From an uncultured Ruminococcus sp. (GTDB lineage: Bacteria > Bacillota > Clostridia > Oscillospirales > Acutalibacteraceae): a DNA stretch of 64,000 bases. A model generated the notes under the pieces. It saw only the letters and a list, made by a program, of their open reading frames with translations. It did not search any database and was not told the origin of the DNA. A program made the translations under genes and the position numbers. This document shows positions 58,723-64,000 of this stretch, piece by piece. Position 1 is the first letter of the stretch, and each line of letters starts with the position of its first letter. The DNA is taken from positions 1 through 64,000 of the forward strand of contig CADANT010000002.1 in NCBI GenBank assembly GCA_902789345.1. The letters are read 5' to 3'.

Positions 58723-61320
58723 CTATTCCTTTGAAAATCTTTTCATATACAATATTCTAATTGAATTTAAAATACACAGCATTGCAACGCCTGTGTCGGC
58801 AAATACTGCCAGCCACATATTGGCATATATGCCTGTAATACCCAGTACCATAACTATAATTTTTATAACAAGGGCAAATACAACATTCTCTCTTGAAATA
58901 ACTGTTGTTCGCTTTGAAATGCTTATTGCCTTTGGAATAGACTCAACATCAGAATTCATTATTACTAAATCTGCTGCCTCTATCGCGGCGTCTGCACCAC
59001 TGCCCATTGCCGCACCAACATCGGCTCCTGCTAAAACAGGTGCGTCGTTAATGCCGTCACCTACAAACATTACACTGCCGTGCTGACTGCGTATTTCTTT
59101 TAGGGCTGTCAGCTTATCCTCAGGCAGCAGCTTTGCGTGCACTTGGTCTATACCTGTTTGCTTTGCTACAGCGTTGGCTGTTTTCTCGTCGTCACCTGTA
59201 AGCATTGCTGTGAAAATATGCTGTTGTTTAATTCCGCTGACAGCTGACTTTGCGTCAGGCTTTATGGTGTCTGCTATTACAACATAACCGCTATATTTGC
59301 CGTCAACAGCTACAAGCACCTGTGTGCCGTCTGTTTGGCTGTAGTTGGACATATCTATGTTAAAGTCGTTCATAAGCTTTTTATTACCGCACAAAACAGT
59401 TTTACCGTTAATAACTGCCTTTATGCCCTTACCGCTTATTTCCTCTATTGTGTCAGCCGACAATATTTCAACATTAGACCTGTTTGCATAGTCAACAATA
59501 CTCTTAGCTATTGGGTGTGTAGACGCCTGCTCGCAGGAAGCACACAGCTGTAAAAGCTTATTTTCGTCACAGCCGTTTGGCACAAGGTTTTGAACCTCAA
59601 AATTACCCTTTGTAATAGTACCTGTTTTATCCATTACAACTGCCTTAACACCGGCAAGGGCCTCCATTGACAAACCGCCCTTAAACAATATACCACGCTT
59701 TGAGCCTGCGCCGATTCCGGAGAAGAAGGCAAGAGGCACGCTTAGTACCAAAGCACAAGGACAGCTCATAACCAAGAAGCTAAGCGCTGTATATACCCAC
59801 GGGAAAAATTCCTGACCTGTAACAAGAGGAATAACAATAGCTGTAAACAACGCAACAGCAACTACTATTGGCGTATATACACGGGCAAAGCGTGTAATAA
59901 AGTTGTCAATCTTTGGTTTACCGGCGGCGGCATTTTCAACAGAATCCAAAATTCTTGTTACCATTGACTCGCCCAAAACCTTGTCAACCTTTATTTTAAT
60001 AACTGTTGATTCGTTGACACAGCCTGACATAACCTGTGAGCCTACCTCTACCTTTACAGGCACGCTTTCACCGGTAACTGCCGAGGTATCAATTCTGCTG
60101 TTGCCCCCTATAACCGTACCGTCAAGAGGGATTCTGTCGCCGGGCCTTACCAGTACAACATCGCCTACCTGGGCTTGTTCTGCCGGTATAACCGTTACTT
60201 CACCGTTTTCCACAAGGTTTACCTGCTCCGGGCGTAAATCAACGGCATCCATAATCTGGCTTCTGCTTCGTTCAACTGCAATTTTCTCAAACAGCTCGCC
60301 TATTCTAAAGAACAGCATTACGCCAACCGCCTCAGGGTACTCTGCAATGGCAAATGCACCAATGGTTGCAACGCTCATTAAAAAGTTCTCATCAAAAACC
60401 TGACCTTTTAATATGTTCTTGCCTGCCTTTAGTACAACCTCTCCGCCAAGTACAATGTAAGAGATAACAAACAACGCAATAGCCGGAATGTTTATGCTTA
60501 AGCCTGTTATTAAATGCTCACAGCATATTGCCGCCGCAAGCAGTACAACACCGATAATAATATTTATAAATTCCCTTTTATTGGCTGTAAATATACTTTC
60601 TTTTTTCAGCTTATCTGCCTTAGCTGTTGTTTGTGTCTGCTGTGGCTTAACCGTTACTCCGTCCTCTATGCTGTCGCAGGTTTGCTGTAGTATAGCCTGC
60701 AGCTCCTTTTGCGGCTTGTTGCTTGTTACTACAAGCTTTTTGGTGGCAAAGGTAAAGGTTTCGCTTTCTACCTCCGGCAGAGTTTTTATTTTATCTTCTA
60801 TTTTCGCCGCACAGTGGGCACAGTTTAGATCTTTAAGAGTAAATGCATATGTAACCGCTTTTTTGTTTTTCTGCGGTTCTACTGTTACTCCGTCCTCTAT
60901 GCTGTCACAGGTTTGCTGTAGTATAGCCTGCAACTCCTTTTGCGGCTTGTTGCTTGTTACTACAAGCTTTTTGGTGGCAAAGGTAAAGTTTTCGCTTTCT
61001 ACCTCCGGCAAAGTTTTTATTTTATCTTCTATTTTCGCCGCACAGTGGGCACAGTTTAAATCTTTAAGAGTAAATGCATATGTAACCGCTTTTTTGTTTT
61101 TCTGCGGTTCTACTGTTACTCCGTCCTCTATGCTGTCGCAGGTTTGCTGTAGTATAGCCTGCAGCTCCTTTTGTGGCTTGTTGCTTGTTACTACAAGCTT
61201 TTTGGTTGCAAAGGTAAAAGTTTCGCTTTCTACCTCCGGCAAAGTTTTTATTTTATCTTCTATTTTCGCCGCACAGTGGGCGCAGTTTAAATTATTTAAC
61301 AGGAATATTTGCTTCTCCAT
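58723..61320 (-). CDS. P1B-type heavy-metal ATPase (Zn/Cd/Pb class) with three HMA domains
   Basis: 865 residues. Three N-terminal HMA domains, each with NCAHC, repeat every 77 residues (from about 11, 88 and 165) with only a few differences. The ATPase core is complete: TGES, CPC in FLVMSCPCALVLS, phospho-Asp DKTGT, HP (ASTHPIAKS), and GDGINDAP. In the last helices, the Asn/Lys of ENVVFALVIK and Asp of FADTG fit the P1B-2 group that exports Zn2+, Cd2+ and Pb2+. A palindromic operator covers its start point. ATG with GGAGG upstream. Confidence 0.92.
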   Translation of the reverse strand: MEKQIFLLNNLNCAHCAAKIEDKIKTLPEVESETFTFATKKLVVTSNKPQKELQAILQQTCDSIEDGVTVEPQKNKKAVTYAFTLKDLNCAHCAAKIEDKIKTLPEVESENFTFATKKLVVTSNKPQKELQAILQQTCDSIEDGVTVEPQKNKKAVTYAFTLKDLNCAHCAAKIEDKIKTLPEVESETFTFATKKLVVTSNKPQKELQAILQQTCDSIEDGVTVKPQQTQTTAKADKLKKESIFTANKREFINIIIGVVLLAAAICCEHLITGLSINIPAIALFVISYIVLGGEVVLKAGKNILKGQVFDENFLMSVATIGAFAIAEYPEAVGVMLFFRIGELFEKIAVERSRSQIMDAVDLRPEQVNLVENGEVTVIPAEQAQVGDVVLVRPGDRIPLDGTVIGGNSRIDTSAVTGESVPVKVEVGSQVMSGCVNESTVIKIKVDKVLGESMVTRILDSVENAAAGKPKIDNFITRFARVYTPIVVAVALFTAIVIPLVTGQEFFPWVYTALSFLVMSCPCALVLSVPLAFFSGIGAGSKRGILFKGGLSMEALAGVKAVVMDKTGTITKGNFEVQNLVPNGCDENKLLQLCASCEQASTHPIAKSIVDYANRSNVEILSADTIEEISGKGIKAVINGKTVLCGNKKLMNDFNIDMSNYSQTDGTQVLVAVDGKYSGYVVIADTIKPDAKSAVSGIKQQHIFTAMLTGDDEKTANAVAKQTGIDQVHAKLLPEDKLTALKEIRSQHGSVMFVGDGINDAPVLAGADVGAAMGSGADAAIEAADLVIMNSDVESIPKAISISKRTTVISRENVVFALVIKIIVMVLGITGIYANMWLAVFADTGVAMLCILNSIRILYMKRFSKE
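60640..61290 (-). repeat. Three tandem 231-bp coding repeats
   Basis: Units 61290-61060, 61059-60829 and 60828 to about 60640 encode the HMA domains. The three copies are nearly identical at DNA level, including silent positions, which shows recent duplication or gene conversion. Confidence 0.9.
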
Positions 61321-61356
61321 AACAAAGCCTCCTTACATCTAAATACATTAACATAT

Positions 61357-61376
61357 GAACATATGCTCATATGTTC
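61357..61376 (-). promoter_or_regulatory. Metal-repressor operator palindrome
   Basis: GAACATATG and CATATGTTC are perfect 9-bp arms around two central bases. It lies 7 bp downstream of the -10 box, across the expected start point. The form fits ArsR/SmtB-type metal sensors; no such regulator is in this window. Confidence 0.7.
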
Positions 61377-61383
61377 TAGCATT

Positions 61384-61412
61384 ATATTACTACCCCTTTC
61401 CATATATGTCAA
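61384..61412 (-). promoter_or_regulatory. Promoter of the P1B ATPase gene
   Basis: Minus strand TTGACA (61412-61407), 17-bp spacer, TAATAT (61389-61384). A TATAAT at 61386-61381 with a 20-bp spacer is an alternative. Confidence 0.7.
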
Positions 61413-61771
61413 TAGGTTTTTTAAAAATTTTTTATTATTTTAGAAAAAGCTTTATTCCCCTTAATTAAGGCATATTTTTATATTATATTTTCAAAATAGC
61501 ATTAGGTTAGTATTCTCTAACTAAACATTTCTAATACTACTATTAGGATATAATAGTATATATTCGTTAATTTTAAGGAAAATTTTGCACTCTGTACGGC
61601 AAGCTTTTTTCTTATATTTTCACCTAAAATAAAGGGTATTAGTTACCTCGCAAAGGGCAGTCCCCTCGCCGAAAGAGACAAGTCTGTTATAATTAATACA
61701 GGTTAATTTCTAAACACCAAATGAGTTAAACATTCGTTTTAAATTTAAAACTGTATTTTGGCATAAAAATA
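61413..61771. other. Intergenic region
   Basis: About 360 bp, AT-rich. One GC-rich island near 61655-61700 holds GCGAGG-type direct repeats and a GGTA-N5-TACC hairpin. No gene or known riboswitch recognised. Confidence 0.3.
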
Positions 61772-61816
61772 CCGACCTCTAAAAGTTAGTTTTTTGTTCT
61801 AACTTTTTTGGGTCGG
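61772..61816 (-). terminator. Terminator of the HprK-like gene
   Basis: CCGACC (61772-61777) pairs with GGTCGG (61811-61816), with inner AAAGTTAG/CTAACTTT. On the minus strand TATTTTTAT follows. Confidence 0.7.
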
Positions 61817-61928
61817 GTCATATCTAACTGCTTGTTTTAAGTATTTAATTTTAAGGTATCAGTGTAATGTGGAATGATTTTTTAGGTATATTTTCCAAAT
61901 TCTTCTCCCACCTTGTTTTGCGGATAGT

Positions 61929-62645
61929 TTAACGACTTTTACCAATGCTTTCAATTTCAGACAGTGCCGCCTGCACCGCTTTGTCTGAAATTGTACATTC
62001 CAATGTATATACAGGTATGGTATTAACTATTTTATTTAGAAAATCAATCAGCTTCGCCGCACTTTCTTTGTCTGTAGGACGCATAGTCTGCGCCAAAAGG
62101 CTTTTTAAGGCTTCAAAGGGCGGCACAACAGCCGTACGGTTTTCTGTACTGCGCTTTAGTATAAAAATTCCGCCTAACGGGGCAGATATATTACTGCCGT
62201 ACTCCTCCTTGCCGTTCCACGGGTTCCCGTACACGGTAATAATGCCGTCTTTTTCCCTTAGCAAGGGCTTGTCACCGTTAATAATTTGTACCTTATCCTT
62301 TAGCAAACCTTTCCACAATTTTATATGTGTTGTTTTTCCTGTTCCGCTGGGTGCGGTAAACAGGTATGCCTTTTTTTCATATTTTATAGCGGCACTGTGA
62401 ATAAACATTCCGTTATAGCTTTGTAAAACAGCTGTACATATTTGTCGGAATACAGCAATAAATTCGGCGGAGATTTCTCCCCCCTCCTGTGCAACAGACA
62501 GCTCGTAATCAATATGCTGTTGATTTACCACAACCTGAAGGTCATATTCATCTGCATCAACCATATACGGTGCCAGCCTGTTTATTGAAAATTTTGTTTT
62601 AGGGGTTATTTTTATATTCAAATCTGCAATTCTGTATATCGGCAT
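61929..62645 (-). CDS. HprK/PEPCK-like P-loop protein
   Basis: 238 residues from ATG 62645. The middle holds a P-loop APSGTGKTTH (about 98-107), preceded by FIHSAAIKYEKKAYLF and followed by INGDKPLL, which is the layout of HPr-kinase-like proteins that accompany PqqD or peptide-modification genes. No PqqD or peptide gene is adjacent. It could be a small-molecule or protein serine kinase. It is flanked by the two P-type ATPase genes, each with its own terminator. Confidence 0.75.
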   Translation of the reverse strand: MPIYRIADLNIKITPKTKFSINRLAPYMVDADEYDLQVVVNQQHIDYELSVAQEGGEISAEFIAVFRQICTAVLQSYNGMFIHSAAIKYEKKAYLFTAPSGTGKTTHIKLWKGLLKDKVQIINGDKPLLREKDGIITVYGNPWNGKEEYGSNISAPLGGIFILKRSTENRTAVVPPFEALKSLLAQTMRPTDKESAAKLIDFLNKIVNTIPVYTLECTISDKAVQAALSEIESIGKSR

Positions 62646-62753
62646 TTTCAATTCTCTTTCTAAGGCATTTTGTACGGCATAGAATAAACATCCTTTTTAA
62701 GACCGCTATAATATTATTCAACCTAAATATTTCTTATATTTTACAATAAAATA

Positions 62754-62791
62754 TGCGGCTTGTAAACCGTTTAAACAGCTTACAGGCCGCA
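62754..62791 (-). terminator. Terminator of the cation ATPase gene
   Basis: 12-bp stem with one wobble pair (62754-62765 against 62780-62791). The minus strand follows with ATTTTATTG. Lies 68 bp past the stop codon. Confidence 0.65.
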
Positions 62792-62858
62792 TTGAATTTA
62801 TTTGTCGATTATGCTTCTATACATAATGCCTGCTGTAGGTTAAAAGTAAATATATATG

Positions 62859-64000
62859 TTACTTTTTTACTGCTTCCTTTATCATTCTGAACACCTGAAT
62901 TACAACTGTAGGAGCAAGCGAACAGCACAGAATAACAAGAAGATTTACCGGAGTAAACACTACTACATTAAACAGGCTTTGAAGTCCCGGTATAAATATT
63001 ACACAGCACAGCAAAGCCACGCCTGCACCAAAGGCTGCCAGTGAGAATGGGTTTTTAAAGAAGCCCAGCTTAACCAGCGACTGCTTACCACGCATATTGA
63101 ATCCGTGCCACAAACGGGACAGGCATATGGTACAGAATGCCATAGCGCAGGAAACCTCCGGGTTTTGCTGTGAAAATACATTTGAAATTCCGCCTGCACC
63201 AAAAACAAAGGCAAACATTGTAGCCGCCGCTATAAGGAAGCCCTGTATAATAGTGCCTGTCATAAAGCTTTTATTAATAAGGGATTCATCGGCAGAACGA
63301 GGTTTTTCCTTTAGCAGTGCGCCGCTTGGCGGCTCCATACCTATTGCTATGGCTGGCAGTGAATCGGTAATAAGGTTAATGAACAACAGCTGAACAGCTG
63401 TAAACGGTATAGCCAAATTCAGGAACGAGCATATTAAAACAACTATAATTCCTGCCATATTGCCCGAAAGCAAATACTGTATAGCGTTTTTAATATTTGC
63501 ATAAATATTTCTGCCGTTTGCCACTGCCTTAATAATTGTAGCAAAGTTATCATCGGTTAAAATCATTGAAGCGGCGTCTTTGGATACTTCTGTACCTGTT
63601 ATGCCCATAGCAATACCTATATCTGCTTTCTTTAGAGCCGGGGCGTCGTTTACGCCGTCGCCTGTCATAGATACTACATTGCCCAGCTCCTGCCACATAG
63701 ACACAATTCTGATTTTATGTTCAGGAGAAACTCTGGCATATACAGATATATTTTTAATTTCCTTGCGAAGCTCCTCATCGCTCATAGCGTCCAGCTGCTG
63801 CCCTGTAATAGCCTTGTCGCCGTCCCTTAGTATTCCTATTTTTCTTGCTATAGCAGAGGCAGTGGTTACATGGTCACCGGTAATCATAACAGGCTTTATG
63901 CCTGCGCTTATACAATCTCTTACAGCGGCGGCCGATTCCTCTCTTGGTGGGTCTATCATACAGATTAGGCCTAGGAATGTGTAGTCACATTCGTCACCGG
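62859..64000 (-). CDS. P2-type cation (Ca2+) ATPase, C-terminal part
   Basis: About 380 residues of the C-terminal half; the reading frame stays open to the window edge (FLGLICMIDPPRE precedes the first ATG at 63959), so the N-terminus lies outside. Seen are the P-domain parts MITGDH and TGDGVNDAPALKKADIGIAMG and the final six membrane helices, including LINLITDSLPAIAIGMEPP, typical of PacL/SERCA-like calcium pumps. The phospho-Asp motif is not in the window. Ca2+ specificity is likely, not certain. Confidence 0.9.
   Translation of the reverse strand, partial: GDECDYTFLGLICMIDPPREESAAAVRDCISAGIKPVMITGDHVTTASAIARKIGILRDGDKAITGQQLDAMSDEELRKEIKNISVYARVSPEHKIRIVSMWQELGNVVSMTGDGVNDAPALKKADIGIAMGITGTEVSKDAASMILTDDNFATIIKAVANGRNIYANIKNAIQYLLSGNMAGIIVVLICSFLNLAIPFTAVQLLFINLITDSLPAIAIGMEPPSGALLKEKPRSADESLINKSFMTGTIIQGFLIAAATMFAFVFGAGGISNVFSQQNPEVSCAMAFCTICLSRLWHGFNMRGKQSLVKLGFFKNPFSLAAFGAGVALLCCVIFIPGLQSLFNVVVFTPVNLLVILCCSLAPTVVIQVFRMIKEAVKK

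Noticed and set aside
60488..61342. Long plus-strand open frame over the ATPase gene
   Set aside because: It is the antisense shadow of the HMA repeats; the minus-strand frame carries the metal and ATPase motifs.
61640..61710. Riboswitch-like GC-rich island
   Set aside because: Short repeats and a small hairpin are visible but no known aptamer core, and it lies downstream of a terminator-less stretch with no clear target gene.

Overview
The window comes from a low-GC, endospore-forming Clostridia genome, most like the Oscillospiraceae/Ruminococcaceae. The evidence is the presence of spo0A, spoIVB and sigG, Shine-Dalgarno sites close to AGGAGG before most genes, frequent TTG and GTG starts, and Firmicutes gene orders such as phoH-ybeY-dgkA-era-yqzL-recO and spoIVB-spo0A. 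I recognise no phage, transposase, CRISPR array or rRNA operon. Most of the window is chromosomal housekeeping DNA with a few accessory patches.

Layout. 0-4.3 kb: an unknown gene, then murI, a DUF1934 gene and argS. 4.3-11.8 kb, minus strand: phoH, ybeY, dgkA, era, a YqzL-like small gene, recO, mutS2 and a membrane-anchored protein. 12.2-15.1 kb: an Rrf2 regulator with a small Cys-rich protein, then a stand-alone glutamate-cysteine ligase overlapping a class II amidotransferase. 15.3-18.6 kb: a three-gene biotin-dependent operon that looks like a soluble transcarboxylase (12S, 1.3S and 5S types). 18.6-22.7 kb: a 4 x 38 bp tandem repeat, then (minus strand) rpmG, secE, nusG, rplK, rplA, rplJ and rplL, with an L10-type leader and attenuator before rplJ. 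22.9-25.8 kb: a purine permease and an iron alcohol dehydrogenase.

26-35.2 kb, all minus strand, is the least characterised part. It encodes a predicted 7TM sensor with a degenerate kinase end, a histidine kinase and a LuxR-type response regulator in overlapping frames. Two paralogous four-helix membrane proteins follow; their upstream regions share a repeated promoter and hairpin element. Next come a pseudo-receiver protein, an unknown protein, a zinc-ribbon membrane protein, a TPM-domain protein and another unknown. This may be a cell-envelope or stress sensing locus, but that is inference.

35.3-43.7 kb: a PLP aminotransferase, trpS, an ABM monooxygenase-like protein, a metal chaperone, an Xre regulator with a DUF3169 membrane protein, rny, gap and an unknown gene. 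43.7-48.7 kb: sporulation genes spo0A, spoIVB and sigG (the last two with candidate forespore-type promoters) and an SGNH lipoprotein. 48.8-54.8 kb: pyrK-pyrD-ruvX, rsgA-thiN, a phosphohexomutase and a Dabb protein. 54.8-58.6 kb: a large regulator with two HTH regions, tRNA-Thr and tRNA-Tyr, an ankyrin protein and an immunity-like protein. 58.7-64 kb: a Zn/Cd/Pb-type P1B ATPase with three nearly identical metal-binding domains, an HprK-like P-loop protein, and the C-terminal part of a P2-type cation ATPase cut by the window edge.

Regulatory reading: I found many sigma-A promoters with 16-18 bp spacers. Near-palindromic operators overlap the promoters of both heavy-metal genes, and TTGACAAG palindromes overlap the Xre/DUF3169 promoter. 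All functions are from reading the sequence; no database search was run.
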